This document shows positions 31,085-39,328 of a stretch of 44,330 bases of DNA, piece by piece. Location of the stretch: positions 1 through 44,330 of IMG/VR virus record IMGVR_UViG_3300022745_000060. One strand, given 5' to 3'. Made by a program: the position numbers and the translations under genes. Position 1 is the first letter of the stretch. The number at the start of each line of letters is the position of its first letter. The notes under the pieces were generated by a model. That model saw only the letters and a list, made by a program, of their open reading frames with translations. It did not search any database and had not been told where the DNA came from. The stretch comes from a virus.

Positions 31085-31729
31085 ATGACTAGCAACCTTA
31101 ACACATATACGGATTGCAGCGGGTGCGACTTATACAGTCTCCCCGCTGCACCTGTGTGTGTACGCAAACCGATCTTTTCGCAAATTACCCGCTTGGTTAT
31201 CCTTCCAAATGCAGCGCAATTACCAGCGGATTGGACAGTTGGCGGAGATTGGGAAGCGGTTGTAAACAATGCAAGCACAACGATTGCTTTTGGGCGCATC
31301 CTTCACGGCAAAGGAGGGCTACCTGACCCAAGTGAGGCAAGTGTAAGTTTAGGTAAAATCGACCGACGCATTACCCGCCGTCGCTACAATCTGGATTTTG
31401 AATTGACTGTGAACAGCCAAACCCGTGAGATACTGCGAAAAATGCAACGTGGGTTGATTGATTTTCGGTTTTGGTACTTCACGGCGGGTGATTGGTTATT
31501 CGGTGGGGCTACTGGCATTAAGCCCTTGGTTGTTTCCGCTGTTTTGCCATTATTGCCAGGTGGCAATGACTTTGAATTAGGCCGAATCCGCATCGAATTT
31601 GCGGCGGATATTGACCCGCTTGGCGCTTATGTGCCTGATTTTGTAAATGCTGACTTGTATTCTGGCTACCTGATTGACAATGCAGGCGATTTCTTAACAG
31701 ATAACTCAGATAAATTTTTAGAGGTATGA
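31085..31729 (+). CDS. Tail tube-like protein, paralog 2
   Basis: 214 residues. Shares with the preceding protein the cysteine-bearing N-terminus (CSGCD, PVCVRKPIFSQI), RRYNLDFELTV, REILRKMQRGLIDFRFWYF, GATGIKPLVVSAVLPLLPGG and an acidic end. It has a 25-30 residue C-terminal extension (NADLYSGYLIDNAGDF). Its stop overlaps the fiber start. Confidence 0.6.
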   Translation: MTSNLNTYTDCSGCDLYSLPAAPVCVRKPIFSQITRLVILPNAAQLPADWTVGGDWEAVVNNASTTIAFGRILHGKGGLPDPSEASVSLGKIDRRITRRRYNLDFELTVNSQTREILRKMQRGLIDFRFWYFTAGDWLFGGATGIKPLVVSAVLPLLPGGNDFELGRIRIEFAADIDPLGAYVPDFVNADLYSGYLIDNAGDFLTDNSDKFLEV

Positions 31730-34700
31730 AAAATATCATCCTTTTTTTGGCTTTCCTTTTGCCTCTTTCGTTGATTGGGCAAATCAATTTTAACACACTG
31801 CCTAGCGCAACAGTTGTAACCCCTACAACTCCCTTCCCTACCGTAAATTCAGGTGGTAATTGGCGCAAGGTTTCAGCGGATTTGATGCGCGCTTTCATTA
31901 TGCCCCGGCCTGTTACAAGGGTATCCCCTACCAACCGCTATGTTTTGGGCTATGTAAATGCTTCAGATTCGCTTCAATACATCCCCGGTGGCCTTATGTC
32001 GCAATTACCGCTTGGTAGCGTAACAATTTCCGCTGCTACAAACTCTCTTACTCTTTCGGGGCTTGGTGGGCTTAACTTCAACACTACATCGTGGGGTTCT
32101 GGTTGGGTGAATAGACTTGCACTAACTAGATCAGGGTCTAGTACGTTGTCCTTACTCAAAGGTGGGCAGACAATATCAATCAGTGCCGATACTTTAACAG
32201 GTGCTTCAATGCGCTGGAATAACATTGGATTTAGAGCAAAATCGGATTCGATGTTCATTACCCCGGAAAGCTTGGACAGTATAACGGTTGGCGAGGCACT
32301 TATAGTTGCTACGAAGTTTTCCGATAAGGCATATATCAAGAGTAAATCTGTTTCAGTTTCTGGTACAGCAGGTGGTGACTTAACTGGAACTTATCCAAAC
32401 CCGACAATCGGCAACAACAAGGTAATTTCTGCTTATGTACTAGATGGAACTTTAGTAAATGCAGACTTTGCAAGTCAAACAATAGACAGCAACAAGGTTA
32501 AAAACGGGGCGATTACTCCAATCAAAATCAACAAAACAGGCGCAACAGGGGGGCAAGTGCTGAAATATAATTCTAGTACTGGTAATGTTGAATGGGCTAG
32601 AGACTCAAGCGTATATACAACTAATGGCAGAATTGCAACGACGCGCACAATAAACTTTGGGTCAGGTGCTACAAATAATAATTTCGGATCAACAGTTTAT
32701 ACTGTGGGGTTAAATCAAAGCAGTCCAGAATGGTCTAGTTTTATGAGGTCACCTAATACTCTTAATTCTACAACTTTTGATCAAAGAAATTCAAATTCAC
32801 TAACCTATATAGGTTTAATCGGTAATACTAAAAATAGGACAGCTAATCCAATTAGATACGATAATTATTTTTCAGGTGACAATAGTACTACATCACTTGT
32901 TGGTTTTTCTGCAACACTATTGGCAAAATCTAATAATCAAACAGGTGCAGTACAGGTAATAGATTCAACAAAAAACAGATACGGATCATTTTTATATTCC
33001 ACTTTTAACGCCACTCAAAAAAACTCAATTGTTGGTTTAGTAAAAGGGGGATTTGGAATTGGGAATACTTATACTAAGTCGTTGAAATCATCCTTTGTTG
33101 TACAAACAAGTTTTACGGATACTACAAACTTATTTAACTGGATCAAAATTGATGATATCGAAAATGATACAACTAGCAATCGAATATCTTTTTACAATGG
33201 TAAATACGTTTTCCCAAACTCAGCACCAGGATCAGGTAACAAAATTATTGAGTGGCAAAGTGGTGTACCAGTCTGGATTTCTACACCTTCGGGTGGCGGA
33301 TCAGGTATCACTGCTTTAACTGGAGATGTAACAGCAAGCGGGACAGGAAGTGTTGCAGCTACGATTGCGGCCAATGCGGTAACATCTGCTAAAGTTGCAA
33401 GTCAAACACTTGACTCTACTGATTTAAAAAATAGAGGAACTACCTTGCTTAAATTAGCTCAAAGTGGGGCTACAAATGGCCAAGTACCGAAGTACAACTC
33501 AACAACTGGCAATTGGGAGCCTGCTGCTGATAACAGCACAGGGGGAAGTACAATAACGGAAAAACGTATTTACTACAGAAATGAGGTATATAAAAACATG
33601 CTAATTAATACCTCAACTGGATTATTAAGTACAGATTCAACAAAAGATGTAACAGACCTTCTTCCAGTAAATCCTAGTGAATCAATAACTATTTACACTG
33701 CAAACGCTTCAAATGTAACTATTTACGGATGGTTTTATAATGCATCAAGACAACCTATTTCAGAAATTAGAAGTAGCTCACTCATAAGTACACCATTAAA
33801 CTCATATACAGTTACAACTCCAAGCAATACAAAGTATATTTGTATCTATGTTAGATATAATAATGGGGTAGACTTTTCCGCGCTACTTAAAATAGAAAGT
33901 ACTTCTAACTACACTTACAACATCCCGATTACACCAGAAAACTATACAGGTACGACATCTTCGAGAATACAGCAAGCTCTTGATTTTGCGAGATTTACAA
34001 CTTCTGCTGTTGAATTAAAGGGTCTTTACTTGATAGATTCTACGATTATCCTTCACTCAGGAAATACTTTGATTCTAAATAATGCACGAGTTAGAATGAA
34101 CACAGGTATGCGGACAAACATGGTGAGAAATGAATCCGTAAAATCGCAAGACTCTATTTTTTCTCGTGGAAATGTCAATATTAAAATCATTGGAATTGGG
34201 AATGCTATTTTTGAAGGGAATGACGACAATTGGGGTAGCGATAATCCAACTGGAGTTGGTTCTAAAAGATGGTCATCAATAGGGATACTTTTTGCTAACG
34301 TTCAAAGATTCGATGTTACTGGAATAATGATAAAAAATACAAAAGCGTGGTCTATGTGTTTTGAACAATGTCAAATTGGGTCAATTACAAATATTACGTT
34401 TGAACAAAATAAAGCTCAAGCAAATCAGGATGGGATAAACATCAGAAGAGGTTCCAACAGAATTACAATTGAAAATGTAAAAGGATACACATATGATGAT
34501 ATGATTGCATTAACAAATATAGAAGCTGCCCCAACAATAAATATATTAGGAGCAAGGAGCTATATGCCTACAAACCCTAAAAAAGAAATCAGAGATATTA
34601 TAATCAAAAATATACAAAGAAAAGCTGTTGGAGTGTTCCCTGCTAACATTCTATACTATGGTGGAATATTACTACTATGTGCTGACTCACTTAAAATACA

Positions 34701-36075
34701 TAATATTACTATTGATGGGGTCACTGGTATAGCACAAATAAATGTTGGATTTCTTGGGTATGCATTGGCATCTGAAGCTACTGTGAATGACCTTTATAAT
34801 ATAAATATTTCAAATACAAATAAAGCTCCAATTTACATTAATCAGCCTATAAAAAATAGTTCATTTACAAATATTGCTAGAATAGATAGCACAGGTTCCT
34901 TTGCGTCAGGTGTATTCCCAAGTGGGTCATATAACAATTTTAGAAAATATCAAGACGGATACCCTGAATTTTTTGATTCAAATAATAATAGGGCTATTTC
35001 AGAAATAAATTCTACAACTTTTGAAGACTTTTCACTTACAAATTCAAATGCGAGTGGGACAATTGGCCTTAAAGTGAAAAATAATCTAGGTAATTATGCT
35101 TATTTGAGAGCATACGGATCAACTGCTACTCCGTCAACACTTCAAAACAAAATGCTTTTTGGGGCTTCTAGTGGGGATTTAATTATTTCCTCAAACGTAA
35201 GTGTCTCTCCACCAACATCATCTAGGATAATACTTAATGCTAATTCATACACTACATCTAATTCAGCAATGGCTATCTTCGGCAGTACCAATAACGTAAG
35301 TATTGGAAATACAATAGATAATGGATACAAACTTGATGTAACAGGGTCTACTAGAACATCAGGTAATTTTGTGATTACATCAACAAATTCTAACGACCTT
35401 AGCAGTGTGACAATTACAAATGATGCTTCAACTAATGCTTTTTTTCGAGTATATGGATCAACTGCAAGTTTAAGCCATTTATCCAACAGAGCAGGATTTG
35501 GAACAACTAGCGATCTCTTACTTTTTACTGATTCCAATTCTGGAAGCGGAGGCTCAAAAGCAGTTAAAATATATGCAGGGGGCTATAATGCAGATCAGGA
35601 ACGAATCCACATAACAAAAGAAGGTGTTCGGATAAATTCACAGAGTAACGCTACGGCTGCATTACATCTTCCTGCGGTTACAGCAACAGCAGGAACTGCA
35701 CCTCTAAAATTCACATCAGGCACAAACTTAACCACACCTGAAGCGGGAGCAGTGGAGTACGACGGTACAGAATTTTACGCTACCAATTCAGGCGCAAGCA
35801 GGACTATTTTAGCCCGTGTCCTAAAAGGTAGCGCAACGCTAGACTTTGGAAGCACGGCGGCGGGGGCGGTAACTGATCTGACTATAACCGTAACAGGTGC
35901 AGCCGATGGTGATGTAGTAAGTTTAAGTGTACAAAATGCAAGCCAAACTGCAACGGGGTCATTTTCAGCGTGGGTAAGTGCTGCAAATACTGTTACGGTT
36001 CGATATAGAATTGCTGCTTTAACTGGATCAGAAGACCCCGCAAGTGGGACATTTAAAGTAACAGTAACGAAATAA
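31726..36075 (+). CDS. Large tail fiber / spike with signal peptide and beta-helix
   Basis: 1449 residues. The first 19 residues (MKNIILFLAFLLPLSLIGQ) are a textbook signal peptide. Then a repeat-rich shaft: GGDLTGTYPNPTIGNN and LTGDVTASGTGSVAATI, each followed by NxxxTSAKVxSQTLDSxxL-like segments and Gly-rich linkers. Residues about 720-1060 form a pectate-lyase-type right-handed beta-helix (SIGILFANVQRFDVTGI, NQDGINIRRGSNRITIENV), which may degrade host polysaccharide. The C-terminal domain is Thr/Ala/Gly-rich. The middle (about 32600-35600) is AT-rich, hinting at acquisition. Confidence 0.8.
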   Translation: MKNIILFLAFLLPLSLIGQINFNTLPSATVVTPTTPFPTVNSGGNWRKVSADLMRAFIMPRPVTRVSPTNRYVLGYVNASDSLQYIPGGLMSQLPLGSVTISAATNSLTLSGLGGLNFNTTSWGSGWVNRLALTRSGSSTLSLLKGGQTISISADTLTGASMRWNNIGFRAKSDSMFITPESLDSITVGEALIVATKFSDKAYIKSKSVSVSGTAGGDLTGTYPNPTIGNNKVISAYVLDGTLVNADFASQTIDSNKVKNGAITPIKINKTGATGGQVLKYNSSTGNVEWARDSSVYTTNGRIATTRTINFGSGATNNNFGSTVYTVGLNQSSPEWSSFMRSPNTLNSTTFDQRNSNSLTYIGLIGNTKNRTANPIRYDNYFSGDNSTTSLVGFSATLLAKSNNQTGAVQVIDSTKNRYGSFLYSTFNATQKNSIVGLVKGGFGIGNTYTKSLKSSFVVQTSFTDTTNLFNWIKIDDIENDTTSNRISFYNGKYVFPNSAPGSGNKIIEWQSGVPVWISTPSGGGSGITALTGDVTASGTGSVAATIAANAVTSAKVASQTLDSTDLKNRGTTLLKLAQSGATNGQVPKYNSTTGNWEPAADNSTGGSTITEKRIYYRNEVYKNMLINTSTGLLSTDSTKDVTDLLPVNPSESITIYTANASNVTIYGWFYNASRQPISEIRSSSLISTPLNSYTVTTPSNTKYICIYVRYNNGVDFSALLKIESTSNYTYNIPITPENYTGTTSSRIQQALDFARFTTSAVELKGLYLIDSTIILHSGNTLILNNARVRMNTGMRTNMVRNESVKSQDSIFSRGNVNIKIIGIGNAIFEGNDDNWGSDNPTGVGSKRWSSIGILFANVQRFDVTGIMIKNTKAWSMCFEQCQIGSITNITFEQNKAQANQDGINIRRGSNRITIENVKGYTYDDMIALTNIEAAPTINILGARSYMPTNPKKEIRDIIIKNIQRKAVGVFPANILYYGGILLLCADSLKIHNITIDGVTGIAQINVGFLGYALASEATVNDLYNINISNTNKAPIYINQPIKNSSFTNIARIDSTGSFASGVFPSGSYNNFRKYQDGYPEFFDSNNNRAISEINSTTFEDFSLTNSNASGTIGLKVKNNLGNYAYLRAYGSTATPSTLQNKMLFGASSGDLIISSNVSVSPPTSSRIILNANSYTTSNSAMAIFGSTNNVSIGNTIDNGYKLDVTGSTRTSGNFVITSTNSNDLSSVTITNDASTNAFFRVYGSTASLSHLSNRAGFGTTSDLLLFTDSNSGSGGSKAVKIYAGGYNADQERIHITKEGVRINSQSNATAALHLPAVTATAGTAPLKFTSGTNLTTPEAGAVEYDGTEFYATNSGASRTILARVLKGSATLDFGSTAAGAVTDLTITVTGAADGDVVSLSVQNASQTATGSFSAWVSAANTVTVRYRIAALTGSEDPASGTFKVTVTK

Positions 36076-36563
36076 TGGCAAGTTCAACCGCAATCGAAAA
36101 AATATCAATGTCGGGAACGTACGACTCTGTTCTTTCATTCACGTATGAAATCGCAGGTGTTCCAGTTGATCTTACAAGCGGGTACACAGGCGAATTGAGG
36201 CTATATCAGCGAGACACGGGTTTTCTAGTTGATTCATTCAATACGACAGACGTTGCTTTAGGTGATGAAATTGGAAACATTCAAGTACTTGTCGAAGCAT
36301 CACGAGTTATGGGCTATACTGTCAGAGCTGGAACTTTTGAGGTTGCCGTAAATGATGGGACAATAGACATTTCAGTTCTAAATGGTTGCTGGAATTTGAC
36401 TGAAACGCAAACAACAACAAGTATCGACACGGTTGTAGTGTACGACAGCGACCAAGACGCGGCGGATAATGGAATAGGACTTGGTGAATCTTATTTGCTT
36501 TCAGTTGGCAATATATACGGATTACCGATTGGAAGTGAAAAAACAATAGCTGATTGCATATGA
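36075..36563 (+). CDS. Hypothetical fiber-associated protein
   Basis: 162 residues, beta-rich N-terminal half (LSFTYEIAGVPVDLTSG, YTGELRLYQRDTG), acidic C-terminus with a glycine-rich loop (DNGIGLGESYLLSVGN, IYGLPIGSEKTI). It shares one base with the fiber stop. Could be a fiber accessory or chaperone; not recognised. Confidence 0.65.
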   Translation: MASSTAIEKISMSGTYDSVLSFTYEIAGVPVDLTSGYTGELRLYQRDTGFLVDSFNTTDVALGDEIGNIQVLVEASRVMGYTVRAGTFEVAVNDGTIDISVLNGCWNLTETQTTTSIDTVVVYDSDQDAADNGIGLGESYLLSVGNIYGLPIGSEKTIADCI

Positions 36564-37174
36564 ACGGAACACTCAAGGGCTTACTAAAGGAATTTTGGGT
36601 GTGGGTAATCCTCATTGCCGCGCTCATTTTCTGGTTATGCAGTTGCACTAACCCAGATGATACAACCGAGCAAATACCGAAAACCTACACCGTTCAGAAA
36701 GGCCAACACGATTTTAAGCCAACTCCGTTCCCATTGCCCGAACAGGCCAAAACCTACGTCGTTACATTTATGCTAGATTCGTCCTGTTACTACAATAGCC
36801 TAGGGGTTGATAATCTGGACTGGAATAAGCTATTCGGGGTATACCGCTGGGATGATTACAAAAAGAATAAGAATGCTGTCATGATCGCCTGGCGGCCTTA
36901 CTTGACCAAGCACAATGCGTTTGAAGTTTGCCTATATGAAAATATCAACAACGCTAACCGATCGCATGAAGACCGGATAATTTGTATCCTGAGCAATCGG
37001 TTCTACGCCGCTACCCTACTGGAACAGGATGGACAATACACTGCACTATTGAACCTCGATACACTTGGAACACAGCAAAACGAATTGAGATACCGAACAA
37101 TTGGGAAAAACTCCGCTTGGTTCGGAGGAAATCGAACAGCACCAAAACGAATGTCTTTGCAAATGACCTTTTAA
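36560..37174 (+). CDS. Membrane-anchored or lipidated hypothetical protein
   Basis: 204 residues from the ATG at 36560 (ATGA with the previous stop). The hydrophobic segment WVWVILIAALIFWLCSC ends in a lipobox-like LCSC. The periplasmic part has Trp-rich motifs (DNLDWNKLFGVYRW, AVMIAWRPYLTKHNAFE). It stands immediately before the holin, so a lysis accessory role is possible. Confidence 0.6.
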   Translation: MNGTLKGLLKEFWVWVILIAALIFWLCSCTNPDDTTEQIPKTYTVQKGQHDFKPTPFPLPEQAKTYVVTFMLDSSCYYNSLGVDNLDWNKLFGVYRWDDYKKNKNAVMIAWRPYLTKHNAFEVCLYENINNANRSHEDRIICILSNRFYAATLLEQDGQYTALLNLDTLGTQQNELRYRTIGKNSAWFGGNRTAPKRMSLQMTF

Positions 37175-37194
37175 CTACACCAGTTCCCCCGCAA

Positions 37195-37638
37195 ATGAAA
37201 ACATACATGAGTAAACTATTCAACACACTGGAAACTGTACTTGGAGGTATGGTAGGAATGGCTTTGGGTTTCATTATGCCTATTTGGCCTTTCATTGTTA
37301 CTGCAATATGCCTAGTTTTTGCCGATGCCGTGACGGGCGTTATTGCAGCTAAAAAACGAGGTGAGAAAATTACAAGCCGCGGTTTTTACCGGACATCGCA
37401 AAAGATTGTCGTATACATGGTTTCGATTCTTGCGTGCGAAGGCATCCGGGTTGTATTTGTGCCGGGCATTCCGGTTACTTATACAGCGGCGGCAGCTATA
37501 TCGGTAACGGAGCTAAAATCTATCTTGGAAAATACGCGATCGGTAAGCGGAGTAAATATCTTCGCGCAGATTGGCGGGCTATTGCCGGGTAAGAAAAAAT
37601 CCGTTGATGAAAAGGAACAAACGGAAGAAGAAAAGTGA
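37195..37638 (+). CDS. Phage holin (toxin secretion/lysis family)
   Basis: 147 residues; start at 37195 or at the Met four codons later. The stretches VLGGMVGMALGFIMPIW, IVTAICLVFADAVTGVIA and SQKIVVYMVSILACEGI are membrane segments, and LVFADAVTGVIAAKKRG with ITSRGFYRTSQKI is the signature of the Phage_holin_4 family. The acidic C-terminal tail (KKSVDEKEQTEEEK) is cytoplasmic. It times lysis. Confidence 0.85.
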   Translation: MKTYMSKLFNTLETVLGGMVGMALGFIMPIWPFIVTAICLVFADAVTGVIAAKKRGEKITSRGFYRTSQKIVVYMVSILACEGIRVVFVPGIPVTYTAAAAISVTELKSILENTRSVSGVNIFAQIGGLLPGKKKSVDEKEQTEEEK

Positions 37639-37654
37639 TTACGATTCAATAGCG

Positions 37655-37810
37655 TTACTGCTCAGTCACCTTTTTAGCTGATAACTTGACGTGGATTACC
37701 ACGACTTTAGGTAGCTTTTGGGCTATACGTTTAGCATATGCCTCATTTGTAGTTGCTTTGCCTGTTGTTTCAGGCGGAAAAGGTGGCAGTTTTGATTCGT
37801 TCTTTGACAT
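37655..37810 (-). CDS. Small basic hypothetical protein
   Basis: 51 residues from the ATG at 37810 (MSKNESKLPPFPPETTG), Pro-rich start and Lys-rich C-terminus (AQKLPKVVVIHVKLSAKK). Convergent with the holin gene. Unknown. Confidence 0.5.
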   Translation of the reverse strand: MSKNESKLPPFPPETTGKATTNEAYAKRIAQKLPKVVVIHVKLSAKKVTEQ

Positions 37811-37828
37811 TGTTTTTGATTTTGTATT

Positions 37829-37850
37829 AAAGAAAAGCCCCTTGCGGGGC
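37829..37850 (-). terminator. Minus-strand terminator
   Basis: GCCCC-TTGC-GGGGC hairpin (37837-37850); on the minus strand it is followed by TTTTCTTT. It ends the gene starting at 38047. Confidence 0.75.
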
Positions 37851-37855
37851 ATGAG

Positions 37856-38047
37856 TTATTTTGTTTCGATATAATGATCGGAAATTTCCAATGCTTGCTC
37901 AATCAAATCAATCAAACTTTTTTCTTCACCTATTTTTGGAAAAGAAAGATCGTTTAATAGTTGAATGATAAGCAACATGCTATTGTACTTTTCTCGATCA
38001 GTTTGGCCGGGGATTAAATTGTAAGCAAGTTTGTTATACGGTTCCAT
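37856..38047 (-). CDS. Small hypothetical protein
   Basis: 63 residues (MEPYNKLAYNLIPGQTDREK), helical C-terminus (LIDLIEQALEISDHYIET). Unknown. No promoter recognised directly upstream; it may be transcribed from palindrome site 5 together with the gene at 38351. Confidence 0.6.
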   Translation of the reverse strand: MEPYNKLAYNLIPGQTDREKYNSMLLIIQLLNDLSFPKIGEEKSLIDLIEQALEISDHYIETK

Positions 38048-38069
38048 ATTCTTGGTTTTTGATGGTGAA

Positions 38070-38089
38070 AGCCCGCTAAAGTGCGGGCT
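38070..38089 (-). terminator. Hairpin identical to the one at 25911-25930
   Basis: Identical 20-base hairpin, but here followed on the minus strand only by TTT, so a weak terminator or a processing site. Confidence 0.5.
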
Positions 38090-38198
38090 TAAAATATCCC
38101 AGCTTAATCCAATTGCGAGTCAAAAATTAACCTTTGATTGGGTTTAGTAAAACCATCTGAGCTTCAGATAGTTCAACCTTTGAAAGGCTAAGGATTTT

Positions 38199-38351
38199 TT
38201 AAAGGTTTTCAACAGAGGGATTTGAAACCAGATTACGAATTTCTTCTTGTGGTAGGCTAGCCAAATCAATCTGCTTTAAATGCCAGATTTTTCGGATACA
38301 ACCTGCAAATTCTTCTTTTGTGACACCTTCTTTGATTTTGAAATTTTTCAT
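38199..38351 (-). CDS. Small hypothetical protein behind a palindrome promoter
   Basis: 50 residues from the ATG at 38351 (MKNFKIKEGVTKEEFAGC); longer frames run through the promoter. Helical and charged. Unknown; the promoter at 38381-38430 drives it. Confidence 0.7.
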   Translation of the reverse strand: MKNFKIKEGVTKEEFAGCIRKIWHLKQIDLASLPQEEIRNLVSNPSVENL

Positions 38352-38380
38352 TGCAATCGTTTTTGTTGTTATTGATAACA

Positions 38381-38430
38381 CAAAGATAGGCCACACAACC
38401 ACGGGCAGCAATACCATAAAAATGGTATTT
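38381..38430 (-). promoter_or_regulatory. Palindrome promoter, site 5
   Basis: CAATACC-ATAAAAAT-GGTATTT at 38409-38430; on the minus strand exactly 20 bases, then TATCTTTG (38388-38381), a perfect -7 box. Followed by TTATCAATAACAACAAAAAC, very like the bases after site 3. Confidence 0.8.
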
Positions 38431-38435
38431 TCTAA

Positions 38436-38464
38436 AATAAAAAAGCCGAACAATCTGCCCGGCT
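38436..38464 (-). terminator. Minus-strand terminator upstream of palindrome site 5
   Basis: AGCCG/CGGCT hairpin (38444-38464) followed on the minus strand by TTTTTTATTTT. It would insulate site 5 from upstream transcription. Confidence 0.55.
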
Positions 38465-38558
38465 CGAAGTCATAATCACTTTGCATCAAAAAGAAAAAAC
38501 ACATATCTCAAAAACCAAAGGCAAGATAAAATTTTTCAACCATAAAATCAATATTGAC

Positions 38559-39140
38559 ATGTCTAAGGTTAAATTATTGAATCCTATTTCTGAGCTTATT
38601 GCGAAGCTCGGAGTGTCCTACCTAGATGACAAGGTTTTTGCTGCCCTTGAAGGAAAGCAGTTACCGCAAAAGTTGGCAGATCGTGGTTTTGACCGCGTGC
38701 GCCAAACCATTGCAGCCATTACGGACGATGACGCAAACAATTCTGAGCAGGTAGCAGCCGTTTGGTTGGCATACCTGAATGAAGACGTGATCCCCGCCGT
38801 TGGTGAAGCGATCACCCCTACCCTTGACAAGATCGAAAGTGCTGAAACGCGTGCGCTAGTGAAAAGCTTGGCTGGTACGCTGGTTGGTGCTGCATTACTT
38901 TTGACCGATGACCAGGACGGGAACAATGACCAGTTGAAAGCGTACTTCGACAGTTATGTGAAATCTGATGAGTTCCGTGCTGCAATCCTTGGCCAAGTGA
39001 AGGCGCTTGCTGAAAAGTACAGCAAAGATAAGGGCTTGATCGGTCTGATCGTATCAGTATTTGGAGCGTTCTTCGACTTGATCCAGAATAAAGCACTGAG
39101 CGCAGAAGATGCCAAAACGCTGGGTATCGAGACTGAGTAA
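38559..39140 (+). CDS. Hypothetical helical protein
   Basis: 193 residues from the ATG at 38559. Mostly helical, acidic, with KLADRGFDRVRQTIAAITDD, SLAGTLVGAALLLTDDQDG and a moderately hydrophobic C-terminal helix (GLIGLIVSVFGAFFDLIQ). No family recognised. Followed by a clear terminator. Confidence 0.65.
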   Translation: MSKVKLLNPISELIAKLGVSYLDDKVFAALEGKQLPQKLADRGFDRVRQTIAAITDDDANNSEQVAAVWLAYLNEDVIPAVGEAITPTLDKIESAETRALVKSLAGTLVGAALLLTDDQDGNNDQLKAYFDSYVKSDEFRAAILGQVKALAEKYSKDKGLIGLIVSVFGAFFDLIQNKALSAEDAKTLGIETE

Positions 39141-39166
39141 CCTTATGGGATTATAATTTGTTAGCG

Positions 39167-39197
39167 GGGCTATCGGGGTGACTTGGTAGCCCTTTTT
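39167..39197 (+). terminator. Intrinsic terminator
   Basis: GGGCTA (39167-39172) with TAGCCC (39187-39192), then five T. Confidence 0.7.
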
Positions 39198-39328
39198 ATT
39201 TTTCCTAAAATATTTCTTATAATTTTCTTGAACAACTGTTCAAAATGCCTTAATATTGTCCTAAATCTTTCTAAAAAGTTTCTGAAATCTTGCGTATATG
39301 CAAAGAATCAGAAAAAAAACATAAAATT

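Noticed and set aside
36982-37194. Fusion of an upstream segment to the holin
   Set aside because: The extra residues are an alternate frame of the preceding gene; the holin family begins near 37195-37207.
38199-38504. Longer start (101 residues) for the gene at 38199
   Set aside because: It would translate the terminator and palindrome promoter; the ATG at 38351 fits the promoter.
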